In this document: in pieces, positions 56,718 to 64,000 of the stretch
Layout: every line of letters begins with the position of its first letter
How positions within the stretch are numbered: position 1 is the first letter of the stretch
Assembly (NCBI RefSeq): GCF_900105195.1
Contig: NZ_FNRX01000002.1
Coordinates: 124,001-188,000 of the forward strand
DNA length: 64,000 nt
Source: Rhodococcus pyridinivorans
Lineage (GTDB): Bacteria > Actinomycetota > Actinomycetes > Mycobacteriales > Mycobacteriaceae
Reading direction: 5' to 3'
Program-made: the position numbers and the translations under genes
The notes under the pieces: model-generated
The model's input: the letters and a program-made list of their open reading frames with translations, nothing else
Told to the model about the DNA's origin: nothing
Database searches by the model: none

Positions 56718-58634
56718 TTACGGCTGCAGCTTCACTTCGTCGCCGTCGAGGGTGATGAAGCCGTTCTGAAAGTTCTGCTGGACACCCTTGCCGTCCACGG
56801 CCGGGAACTCGTCGCTGATCGGCAGGCCCAGACGTCCTTCGGCACCCTTCTCGGCGAGCCACGCCTCGAGGATCTTGCCGCGGACCGGCCAGGCACCGGT
56901 GAGCGGGCTCCAGTAGATGTTGCCGTGCTGGAACTCGTTGAAGCGACCGTCACGCCCTGCGGGCTGCTCGCTGGCCGTCGGGTAGCCCAGGACTCCCGTC
57001 TCGTAGCCGAGCTGGGAGTACTTGTCGAGGATCATGCCCTGCACGCCGTGGGCGCCGGTGTCCTCGCTCCAATACATGGCGCCGATCTCGAAGCCCTGGA
57101 CCGCGCCGCGGCCGTCGGGGGTCGCCGCCTCGTCGAGGATCGGGTAGCCGAGCGGTCCGCCCTCCCAGCCCTGGTTCTTCCATTCCTCGAAGATCTTTCC
57201 GCGGACCGCGTGGGCGCCGTGCTCGGGCGTCCAGTAGATCGCGCCGTTCCGGAAATGGTTGAACCGTCCGCGTCCGTCGGGTGCGACGCGTTCCTCGGTG
57301 GTCGGATAGCCGAGCTGCCCGGCCGGACCGCCGACACCCTGGTAGGCGCCGCCGATCGCACCCCCGACCGGCACCGTCGTGCCGTCGGACGAGAAGACGC
57401 GGCCGAAGCGGAAGTCCTGCACCTTGCCACCGGCGACGTCGTATTCACCGGTGAGGCAGTCGCCGAGCCAACCGTTCACGTTCGCCACATCGCCGAAGGC
57501 GCCGGTGGGGTTGCACTCGGGCTTGTCGACCTCGACCCCGAGGGTGTTGGCGAGCTGCGGCCACAGCTGGTGCAGTTCGAACTCCCAGTACTTCCACGTG
57601 TGGGTGCCCGACGGCCGGTACACGATCTGGGCGGGGATGCCCTGCTTCTCGAGCTTCGTCGCGAACGCCTGCGAGGTGAGGCGCGAGAGGATCTCGAGGC
57701 CCATGCCGGCGTAGTTGGTGCTGACCCCGGGGATGCCCGACGGATCGTCGTGGGGGCCGGTGGTGCCGCTGCCGCTCGAGACGTACAGGCTCACGCCCTT
57801 GAGCTTGTCGGCGAGCAGGTAGGGATCGTGCGACTCCCAGCCCTCGGAGCCGGGCGCACCCCACATCGCCTCGGAGTCGAAACCACCGGCGTCCTGCATC
57901 GCGTAGTGGATGGCCTCGGGCATGCCGAGGGTGGTCGTGGTGAGGATGCCGGACAACGACGCCGCGAACTGCGCGAAGCCCGGGTTGCGGGCGGGTAGGA
58001 ACATCGCGGCGGTACCGCCCATCGACAGGCCGACGACGCCACGCTTGTCGGTGGTACGCCAGTCGCGTTCGAGCAGCGGAGGGAGTTCCTTCGTCAGGAA
58101 GGTCTCCCACTTGTAGTTCTGTCCGTTGTTCTGATCGATCCAGTCGGAGTAGAAGCTCGACTGGCCGCCCACCGGCAGCACGACGTTGACGTTCTTGTCG
58201 GCGAAGAAGGCCTCCGCATCGGTCTCGAGCGTCCACCCGTTCTCGTCGTCGCGCGCGCGCATGCCGTCGAGCATGAACACCGACGGGAACTTCGCGTCGG
58301 GCTTGCTGTTCCAGTCGCGCGCGAGCAGCAGCTGCACCTGGATCGGCGTCCCCATCGACGGCGAGTCGATCCACAGAGCGACGCGGCGATCGGTGAGCCA
58401 ATCGACAGAGCGGACGGTCGCACCGGCAGTGCTCGTCGGGCCGGACTGGGCGATGAGCGGATCGGCGGTAGCCACCGAGACGGTGGTCAGACCTGCGGCG
58501 ACGGGCGCGACGAGGGCTGCGGCGATCAGTGCGAGCGCACGGGATCTTCTGCGCCGCGCACCCGCGACGCGAGCCGCTCTCCTGCTCGGCCCCGTCCGTC
58601 GCTCACCGTGCTCGAGCTCAGTTCGCATCTGCAT
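56718..58634 (-). CDS. Antigen 85-type mycolyltransferase with C-terminal LGFP repeats
   Basis: 638 residues: signal peptide (ALALIAAALVAPVAAGLTTVSVATA), then an esterase-D-like domain of about 290 residues with FMLDGMRARDDENGW, GGQSSFYSDW, the nucleophile GLSMGGTAAM and the histidine segment RPSGTHTWKYWEFEL. The last 200 residues hold about four LGFP-type repeats (LGYPTTEE, LGYPILDE, LGYPTASE, LGLPISDE), cell-wall-binding modules as in corynebacterial PS1/Cmt1. It transfers mycolyl groups between trehalose mycolates and arabinogalactan. The start may be either ATG 58634 or ATG 58628. Confidence 0.9.
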   Translation of the reverse strand: MQMRTELEHGERRTGPSRRAARVAGARRRRSRALALIAAALVAPVAAGLTTVSVATADPLIAQSGPTSTAGATVRSVDWLTDRRVALWIDSPSMGTPIQVQLLLARDWNSKPDAKFPSVFMLDGMRARDDENGWTLETDAEAFFADKNVNVVLPVGGQSSFYSDWIDQNNGQNYKWETFLTKELPPLLERDWRTTDKRGVVGLSMGGTAAMFLPARNPGFAQFAASLSGILTTTTLGMPEAIHYAMQDAGGFDSEAMWGAPGSEGWESHDPYLLADKLKGVSLYVSSGSGTTGPHDDPSGIPGVSTNYAGMGLEILSRLTSQAFATKLEKQGIPAQIVYRPSGTHTWKYWEFELHQLWPQLANTLGVEVDKPECNPTGAFGDVANVNGWLGDCLTGEYDVAGGKVQDFRFGRVFSSDGTTVPVGGAIGGAYQGVGGPAGQLGYPTTEERVAPDGRGRFNHFRNGAIYWTPEHGAHAVRGKIFEEWKNQGWEGGPLGYPILDEAATPDGRGAVQGFEIGAMYWSEDTGAHGVQGMILDKYSQLGYETGVLGYPTASEQPAGRDGRFNEFQHGNIYWSPLTGAWPVRGKILEAWLAEKGAEGRLGLPISDEFPAVDGKGVQQNFQNGFITLDGDEVKLQP

Positions 58635-58767
58635 CGCTCACTTTCTGCGTTGCCGGATTTCCTGCCGAAGTGCGGCTTCGGGTGGACCGCGACGGCGGCA
58701 GTGGCAGGGCGCCCGGCTGGGTATGCCGACTCGGAATACCGGAGTCCCGGATGTTGTTTCTACACCG

Positions 58768-58793
58768 GCGGCACCCGGAATCGCGGGTGCCGC
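58768..58793. terminator. Second hairpin between the mycolyltransferase genes
   Basis: A perfect 10-base stem GCGGCACCCG/CGGGTGCCGC with a 6-base loop. It lies downstream of the larger hairpin at 58829 in transcription direction and upstream of the LGFP mycolyltransferase, so it may be part of a double terminator or a leader structure. Confidence 0.6.
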
Positions 58794-58828
58794 GCTGTGA
58801 CAGGTGAGAAAATTGTTGCAGAAAGTTA

Positions 58829-58869
58829 CGACGCCGCCCTCTCACCGGATCGGTGAGCGGGCGGCGTCG
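58829..58869 (-). terminator. Strong terminator after the short mycolyltransferase gene
   Basis: 19 positions on each side pair with a single mismatch around a GAT loop, only 23 bases after the stop codon of the upstream gene. It should end that transcript before the LGFP mycolyltransferase. Confidence 0.8.
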
Positions 58870-58892
58870 TTGCTAGCAGTGCGTACCGGAGA

Positions 58893-59903
58893 TCAGAACG
58901 CGTTCAGCGCCTCGAGGATCTGCGGGCGTGCCTTCCACAGCTGATCCTCCCAGTACTTCCATGCGTGCGTGCCGCGCGCCGGGAAGTCGAAGGTAGCCGG
59001 GATGCCGAGCGTCGCCAGCTTGAGCTGGAACGCGCGGGTCTGGGCGAGGGACAGCGCCTCGAGCGCCATGCCGTTGGCGGTGTTGTAGTAGCCGACGAAG
59101 CCCTGCGGGTTGTCGTGCTCACCGGGCAGACCGCTGGCGGCCGAGATGTACAGCGACAGACCCTCGAGCTTCGGAGCGAAGACGAACGGGTCGTTGCGCA
59201 GCCACGCCGGGCTCCACGGCGGGCCCCACATCGAGTCGACGTTGAACCGGCCGGCGTCGAGCATCGCCACGCGGATGGCCTCACGCATGCCGGGAGCCGA
59301 CAGGTTCAGGTAGCCGGACAACGACGACGCGAACTTGAACTGGTCGCGGTGGTAGGCGGCCAGGGTCAGGGCGGCGGAACCGCCCATCGACAGGCCGAGA
59401 ATGCCGTTGTTGTTGCGCGACACGCCACGGGTGGCGAGATAGTCGGGCAGCTGCTCCGTCAGGAACGTCTCCCACTTGTAGGTGATGTCCTGGCCGTTCA
59501 GGTTGGACGGCGCGTACCAGTCGGTGTAGAAGCTCGACTGTCCGCCGACCGGCATGATCAGGCTGACGTTGTCGTTCGCGAACTGCTGCAGGGCGTTCGT
59601 CTCGAACGTCCAGGCGTTCGCGTCGTCCCGAGCGCGCAGGCCGTCGAGCATGTAGAGCGCCGCGTCGCCACCGCGCGCAGCCCACTGGATCTGAACCTTG
59701 ATCGGGCCCATGTCGGACTCGACGAAGACCTCTTCGAAGCCCCCTGCAGGCGCGCGGTGCGAGACCGGCGCTCCCTGCGCCGGCGCGGCGACGGCGGCGG
59801 TGGTTCCGACGAGGCCGGCAGCCACGGGGAGGACCAGAGCTGCGGCGGCGGTGCCGAGCAGTCGCCGTCGAAGGCCCTGCCTCAACCTCGGGACAAAACG
59901 CAT
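58893..59903 (-). CDS. Antigen 85-type mycolyltransferase (Fbp)
   Basis: 336 residues: signal peptide (LLGTAAAALVLPVAAGLVGTTAAVAAPAQ) and a single esterase domain with YMLDGLRARDDANAW, GGQSSFYTDW, ETFLTEQLPDYL, the nucleophile GILGLSMGGSAAL and the catalytic histidine in ARGTHAWKYWEDQLW. This is the compact antigen 85 form without LGFP repeats. It transfers mycolate onto trehalose and arabinogalactan outside the membrane. ATG 59903 was chosen because the signal peptide begins there, with GAGAAAGAGAG upstream. It corresponds in position to fbpA (Rv3804c). Confidence 0.9.
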   Translation of the reverse strand: MRFVPRLRQGLRRRLLGTAAAALVLPVAAGLVGTTAAVAAPAQGAPVSHRAPAGGFEEVFVESDMGPIKVQIQWAARGGDAALYMLDGLRARDDANAWTFETNALQQFANDNVSLIMPVGGQSSFYTDWYAPSNLNGQDITYKWETFLTEQLPDYLATRGVSRNNNGILGLSMGGSAALTLAAYHRDQFKFASSLSGYLNLSAPGMREAIRVAMLDAGRFNVDSMWGPPWSPAWLRNDPFVFAPKLEGLSLYISAASGLPGEHDNPQGFVGYYNTANGMALEALSLAQTRAFQLKLATLGIPATFDFPARGTHAWKYWEDQLWKARPQILEALNAF

Positions 59904-60170
59904 GAACAATGCTCTCTTTCTCGTCTGCGGCGTCCGCGTTCGCGTCCCCCGGATTCCGGCGATGACGACCGCGGAAGGCCGCCCCAAGTCACACTGCGGT
60001 CAAAACTGTAAAGGACCGCGTGATCTCTGACAAACCCTGGTTTCAACAGCTCTTGGGCACCTCTTGACCTATAGGTCAAGCACGCGCTGCCGGAATGTTA
60101 CCTATCCGTGATGCGTCGTGATCCTATCGAGACAGTCGAAGGGGGCCAAGTTGATCTCGGTGTCCGGCCG
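59904..60170. other. 267-bp regulatory region between aftB and the short mycolyltransferase gene
   Basis: No coding frame. It is relatively AT-rich in 60001-60110 and contains the palindrome at 60063-60080. A TTGACC on the reverse strand, part of that palindrome, could serve as a -35 for the mycolyltransferase gene. Confidence 0.5.
60063..60080. promoter_or_regulatory. Perfect 18-bp palindrome, candidate operator
   Basis: CTTGACCTATAGGTCAAG is completely self-complementary. It lies 160 bases before the mycolyltransferase ATG and 91 bases after the aftB stop, and overlaps a TTGACC -35-like box. No loop is present, so a dimeric DNA-binding protein is more likely than an RNA hairpin. Confidence 0.6.
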
Positions 60171-62141
60171 TCACCCCCGCGGCGGTGGCATCGGCAGGTC
60201 ACAGCGCTGGATCTCGTACTTCGGCACCCGTTCGATCCGGTACGAGGCGTAGTCGAACGCGTTGCGCAGGTTCCTCTTGAACAGTGCCCACGTGAGTTCG
60301 GCGCTCGAGGAATCGATCATCTCCCGGGTCTCGGGACAGGTCAGCGCGGTCTTCGCCATCGCGACCCAGTCCTCGTCGAGATAGCCCGGCATCCACGGAT
60401 GGACGTCGACCATGCCCGAATCGGCGACCACCCAGTCGGGGAACAGGATCTTGTCATGGCCGATCCGGCCGTCCTCGAGACGCTCGGTGTGCGCGGCGAG
60501 CGGGTAGGCCAGGCCCATCTGGTCGACGACCCGCACGTCCAGACCGGTGTTCATGCTGGTCATGCCCAGGTTCAGGAAGAACACCGTGTGCCCGGCACCG
60601 CCCGGTGGGATGGGCTCGGGTGGCGGCACGACGTCCCACGCGTCGAAGGAGGGGGTCGGCAGCAACAGCCCGCCGTTCGGGGTGTTCGCGATGGCCTCGA
60701 CCATGGCCCGCATACGTGGGTAGTCGAGATAGTCCTCGGCCAGGATGGGATGCAGATGCCCGGTGTTGAGGGCGTAGAAGGCGCGCTCGTCGACGATGCC
60801 GGATCGGCCCACCACGGCGCCCTCGGTCATGCCGGTCGTGTTGGCCGCGGCGGCCGTCCACACGACGGTGCCCAGCCACAGCACGGCCAACGCACCCGCG
60901 ACCTGCGTCGGCCGGTTGTTGCCGAGCTCCGCCCGGTCCGGGATCCGCAGCGGGACGACGGCGACGGGCAGGAGCAGGCAGAACAGCGGCGGCAGGAGGA
61001 CGCGGCCGTGCATGAAGTCGCCGCCCACACGCAGCGAGTACAGCGCGAGCAGCACACCGGAGCCGAGGAACAGCACGACGACGGCGGTCGGCGTGCGCAA
61101 CAGCTTCTGCGCCCAGGTCAGCATGGCCCGCACGTCGCGCGGATCGGGACGCGCCGCCGCTGCGGTGAGGCCCACCACCTCACGGCTGGTCGCGAGGACG
61201 AGCGCGGCGAGGACCGCGAGGACCAGCAGCGGCAGCCACAGCAGGTACGGCGAGACGAGGTTGCCGAGATATTCGAGGCCCTGCGACCACTTGGCACCAC
61301 CGGCGTCCTTGGCGACCGCGGTGTTGGGATAGGGCAGTCCGTAATAGCCCATGCGCCAGATCTGGTAACCGATCGGGATCATCCCGGCGACCGCGACCAT
61401 CGCGACCCGGATGCACAGGTCGAGGCCGGGCGCGAGGAACAGCATCGCGAGTGCGAGCACCGCGACCAGCGCGAGTTCGGGTCGCACGAGCGGGCCGAGT
61501 CCGGCGACGAACGCCGTGGCGAGGATCTGCCCGGTACCCGGGAGCGATCCGTCCCCTCCCGGCGTGGGGGTCGCCCACCGGGCCATGAGCAGCCACAGCA
61601 GGCCGAGCCAGCAGATCACCAGGCAGGACTCGAGGCCCGAGGTGGCGAAGTCGCGGGCCGGGGGCACCGCGATGTAGACGAGGACACCGGCGGGCAGGAG
61701 CAGCACGGTGCCCGTGGTGGCGCGCAGTCGCCACCGGTACAGGCGTGCGGCGCCGAGCATGGCGAGGACGATCGCGCCCGTCGACAACACGAGCGCGATC
61801 GTGAGCACCACGTATTCGAGGCGGAGGCCGGTGAGCCATCCGCCCGCGTAGACGATGTACGTCCACGCGGTGGAGGTGTTGGCCTCCACACGCTCCCCCG
61901 CGTTGAACACCGGCCCGTTGCCGGCGAGGAGGTTGCGCACGGTTCGCAGGACGATGAGACCGTCGTCGGCGATCCAGCGCCGCTCCCACGCTCCCCAGAA
62001 CATCAGGAACGCGGAGACGACCACACCCGCGGCGAACACACAGCCGGTGAGGCGGTCACGCCGAACGGGCCCGACCGTACTGGACGGTCCGGCCTCGGTG
62101 TCGTGGACGCCGTGCACGACGTCAGAAGAGGTAGACAGCAC
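60171..62141 (-). CDS. aftB: Terminal beta-(1->2)-arabinofuranosyltransferase AftB
   Basis: 656 residues, GT-C membrane enzyme that caps arabinan with terminal beta-1,2 arabinofuranose. The catalytic loop is RRWIADDGLIVLRTVRNLLAGNGPVFNAGERVEANTSTAW with the DD pair; about ten membrane segments and a soluble C-terminal domain of about 200 residues follow. GTG 62141 overlaps the end of ubiA by 20 bases; an alternative GTG at 62117 would start just after the ubiA stop. It corresponds to Rv3805c, in the same order as in mycobacteria. Confidence 0.9.
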   Translation of the reverse strand: MLSTSSDVVHGVHDTEAGPSSTVGPVRRDRLTGCVFAAGVVVSAFLMFWGAWERRWIADDGLIVLRTVRNLLAGNGPVFNAGERVEANTSTAWTYIVYAGGWLTGLRLEYVVLTIALVLSTGAIVLAMLGAARLYRWRLRATTGTVLLLPAGVLVYIAVPPARDFATSGLESCLVICWLGLLWLLMARWATPTPGGDGSLPGTGQILATAFVAGLGPLVRPELALVAVLALAMLFLAPGLDLCIRVAMVAVAGMIPIGYQIWRMGYYGLPYPNTAVAKDAGGAKWSQGLEYLGNLVSPYLLWLPLLVLAVLAALVLATSREVVGLTAAAARPDPRDVRAMLTWAQKLLRTPTAVVVLFLGSGVLLALYSLRVGGDFMHGRVLLPPLFCLLLPVAVVPLRIPDRAELGNNRPTQVAGALAVLWLGTVVWTAAAANTTGMTEGAVVGRSGIVDERAFYALNTGHLHPILAEDYLDYPRMRAMVEAIANTPNGGLLLPTPSFDAWDVVPPPEPIPPGGAGHTVFFLNLGMTSMNTGLDVRVVDQMGLAYPLAAHTERLEDGRIGHDKILFPDWVVADSGMVDVHPWMPGYLDEDWVAMAKTALTCPETREMIDSSSAELTWALFKRNLRNAFDYASYRIERVPKYEIQRCDLPMPPPRG

Positions 62142-63027
62142 CGCCGACCACCAGGATCCACACCACTGCGAGCAACTGCAGCACCCGGTCCTTCAGGGCG
62201 ATCTCCTCGGGTTCGCCGGCTTCACCGCCGTCGACGTCGACCGCGTAGCGCAGGATGGCGACGACGAACGGGACCATCGAGATGGCGTACCAGTTGGAAC
62301 CGGCCACGTTGTCCTGTTCGAACGCCCACAGGCCGTAGCAGAGCACGACCGCCGTCGCCGCGACGGTCCACACGAACCGCAGGTAGGTCTCGGTGTAGTA
62401 CTCGAGCGACTTGCGGATCTTCGCGCCGGTGCGGGTCGCGAGGCGCAACTCGGCGTACCGTTTGCCGGCCGCCATGAACAGCGACCCGAACGCCATGATC
62501 AGCAGGAACCACTGCGACAGCGGGATCTCGGCGGCCACGCCACCGGCGATGGCACGGATCAAGAAGCCCGACGAGACGATGCAGATGTCGAGCACGGCCT
62601 GGTGCTTGAGCCCGAAGCAGTACGCGAGCTGGATGCCGATGTACACCGCCATGACGACGGCGAGCTGCCAGTTCGCGATGAACGACAGCGCGATCGAGCC
62701 GACGAGCAGCACCGTCGCGAGGATGTACGCGAGTCGCACCGGGAGCACGCCGGCCGCGATGGGCCGGAACCGCTTGGTGGGGTGTGCACGGTCGGCTTCG
62801 ACATCCATCGCGTCGTTGACGAGGTAGATGCCCGAGGCGGCCATACAGAAGACGAAGAAGGCGAGCGCGACGGGCAGCAGCACGTCGACCTGGGTGACCG
62901 AGCCGGCCGCCATCGGGGCCGCGAGCACCAGGACGTTCTTCACCCACTGTCGGGGACGGACCGCCTTGACGATCCCGGCGCCCAGGCTTTTGGGCGCCTC
63001 CTTGACGGGCGCCGGTTCCTCGCTCAT
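62122..63027 (-). CDS. ubiA: Decaprenyl-phosphate phosphoribosyltransferase (DPPR synthase)
   Basis: 301 residues of the UbiA prenyltransferase superfamily with eight or nine membrane segments. Mg-binding aspartates are visible in YLVNDAMDVEADRAHPTKRFRP (NDxxD) and FGLKHQAVLDICIVSSGFLIRAIAGG. It joins PRPP to decaprenyl phosphate, the first step toward decaprenylphosphoryl-arabinose. ATG 63027 has GGGGAGA upstream and overlaps the PAP2 gene stop by 4 bases (ATGA). It corresponds to Rv3806c. Confidence 0.93.
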   Translation of the reverse strand: MSEEPAPVKEAPKSLGAGIVKAVRPRQWVKNVLVLAAPMAAGSVTQVDVLLPVALAFFVFCMAASGIYLVNDAMDVEADRAHPTKRFRPIAAGVLPVRLAYILATVLLVGSIALSFIANWQLAVVMAVYIGIQLAYCFGLKHQAVLDICIVSSGFLIRAIAGGVAAEIPLSQWFLLIMAFGSLFMAAGKRYAELRLATRTGAKIRKSLEYYTETYLRFVWTVAATAVVLCYGLWAFEQDNVAGSNWYAISMVPFVVAILRYAVDVDGGEAGEPEEIALKDRVLQLLAVVWILVVGGAVYLF

Positions 63028-63590
63028 CGATCTCCCCACTTCGTCTCTGCCCGCGCCACGACGGCCGCGGACGCCGCACCGAGTGCCGCACCCGCCAGTA
63101 CATCCGTCGGATAGTGCACGCCCAGCACCAGGCGGGACAGCATCATGGGCGGCACGAGCACCGCGGGAAAGGGTAGCCCGGTGGTGCGGGCGAGTAGCAC
63201 GGCCGCCGCAGTCGTGGACGTCACATGCGACGACGGGAAGCTCAGCCGGCTCGGCGTGGACACGTTGACCTGCACCGTCGGGTCCACCGGCCGCGGACGG
63301 CGCACGACCCGCTTGATGACGACGGACGCCGCGTGGGCACCGAACGCGCCGACCGCCACGCTCGCCCACTTGCGGCGACGGGGACGGTCGACGAGGGCGC
63401 CGGCGGCGCCGATCGCGATCCAGCCGAGAGCGTGCTCACCGAAGTGCGACATGCCGCGGGCGATCGTCGTCGCTGCGGGTACGGCACCGGCGGTGGCCTG
63501 GACGGTCTGCAGCACCCGCACCTCGGTGTCGGTGCTCTTCCAGTGACGTGCAGCCGCAGTGCCGGGGTCAGTTGCCGATTCCGAAGACAC
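63024..63590 (-). CDS. PAP2-family phosphatase, probable DPPR phosphatase
   Basis: 188 residues with the three PAP2 motifs: KRVVRRPRP, SFPSSHVTS and SRLVLGVHYPTDVLAG. Several hydrophobic helices place it in the membrane. The M. tuberculosis counterpart Rv3807c lies between ubiA and glfT2 and is thought to remove the 5-phosphate from DPPR to give DPR, the DprE1 substrate. GTG 63590 starts inside the last 23 bases of glfT2, with AAGGAGG about 10 bases upstream. Confidence 0.88.
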   Translation of the reverse strand: MSSESATDPGTAAARHWKSTDTEVRVLQTVQATAGAVPAATTIARGMSHFGEHALGWIAIGAAGALVDRPRRRKWASVAVGAFGAHAASVVIKRVVRRPRPVDPTVQVNVSTPSRLSFPSSHVTSTTAAAVLLARTTGLPFPAVLVPPMMLSRLVLGVHYPTDVLAGAALGAASAAVVARAETKWGDR

Positions 63591-64000
63591 GCTCCCACTC
63601 CTCCTTGCTGGTCAGGGCGGGAACCGCGTCCCGGTACCGCTTCTTCATCTCGGGGAACCGGCGCGCGAGTTCGCGTCGCAGCCTGAGCGCCTCGGTGAGC
63701 AGGGCCTGGGCCTGAGCACGGTCGCGCTTACGGTAGACGACACCCCGACCGTCCGCCGTGGTGACCGTCACGCCGTCGACCTGCGAGAGCAGGAACCACC
63801 GCGCGTCGATGGTGGGCACGTTCAGCTGCGGCCGCTCGTGGTGCTCGCGGTTCTCGGGGCGCACGTTGTGCAGCACACCCTTCGCGAGACGCCTGACCTT
63901 CGCGACCGCACCCTCGGGCAGTCCGACGGCCCCGACCTCGGCGCCGGATGCCATCGGCAGTTCGGTCGACGACGGCAGCACCACGGCGTCGGGGAAGTTC
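63568..64000 (-). CDS. glfT2: Galactofuranosyltransferase GlfT2, C-terminal part
   Basis: Only the last 143 codons or so are inside the window and the frame is open at the edge. The visible part, from NFPDAVVLPSSTELPM to ALTSKEEWERVFGIGN, matches the C-terminal domain of GlfT2, which polymerises the galactan chain. It resembles the C-terminus of the full-length paralogue at 20789 (LTSRENWARLYGIDG). Its place upstream of PAP2-ubiA-aftB equals Rv3808c, so this is taken as the canonical copy. Confidence 0.85.
   Translation of the reverse strand, partial: NFPDAVVLPSSTELPMASGAEVGAVGLPEGAVAKVRRLAKGVLHNVRPENREHHERPQLNVPTIDARWFLLSQVDGVTVTTADGRGVVYRKRDRAQAQALLTEALRLRRELARRFPEMKKRYRDAVPALTSKEEWERVFGIGN

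Overview
The window is high-GC actinobacterial DNA that encodes a mycolic-acid cell envelope: galactan, arabinan and mycolate synthesis and transfer. The combination of two Emb-type arabinosyltransferases, an antigen-85-like mycolyltransferase carrying LGFP repeats, and accessory genes between conserved blocks points to Rhodococcus or a close relative. That genus assignment is inference; no 16S gene is present. Gene order largely follows the Rv3777-Rv3808c cell-wall region of Mycobacterium tuberculosis.

Positions 1-4.0 kb hold a partial flavin monooxygenase, a divergent GAF-domain regulator, a flavodoxin-like protein and a metallo-beta-lactamase-fold hydrolase. A tRNA-Ser (TGA) and a MarR regulator follow. 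From 5.0 to 9.7 kb lie a quinone oxidoreductase, an aminotransferase-class-V-like protein without its lysine, the proteasome activator Bpa, the galactan-export ATPase Wzt and GlfT1. A block at 9.7-18.3 kb (molybdoenzyme plus small partner, fatty acyl-CoA ligase, hybrid histidine kinase ending in an ANTAR domain, small membrane protein) separates Wzt/GlfT1 from the permease Wzm at 18.4 kb.

From 19.3 to 25.3 kb there is a GT-C glycosyltransferase, a GlfT2 paralogue, and rmlB, rmlA and rmlC (dTDP-rhamnose). An AbiEi/DUF559 gene lies between two related hairpins at 25.3-26.3 kb. Then come gtrA, dprE1, dprE2 and aftA (decaprenylphosphoryl-arabinose synthesis and priming of arabinan).

A lower-GC accessory operon at 32.1-35.8 kb carries a SAV_915-like protein, a small helical protein, a WXG100-like protein with a glycine-rich hydrophobic C-terminus, and three tandem homologous membrane proteins. 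It looks like a secreted effector with a triplicated, mosaic immunity family and is the most interesting part of the window. A GlcD/GlcF-type lactate or glycolate dehydrogenase follows.

From 38.7 kb to the end: two emb genes and a small secreted protein, a strong bidirectional terminator, then a long reverse-strand block. In the direction of transcription that block runs glfT2 (partial), PAP2 phosphatase, ubiA (DPPR synthase), aftB, two mycolyltransferases, a lipoprotein, a Culp6-like cutinase, fadD32, pks13 and accD4. Together these make mycolic acids and the galactan/arabinan to which they are attached. Many units, especially divergent pairs, start with a TANNNT box 6-8 bases before the start codon, which suggests leaderless transcripts.
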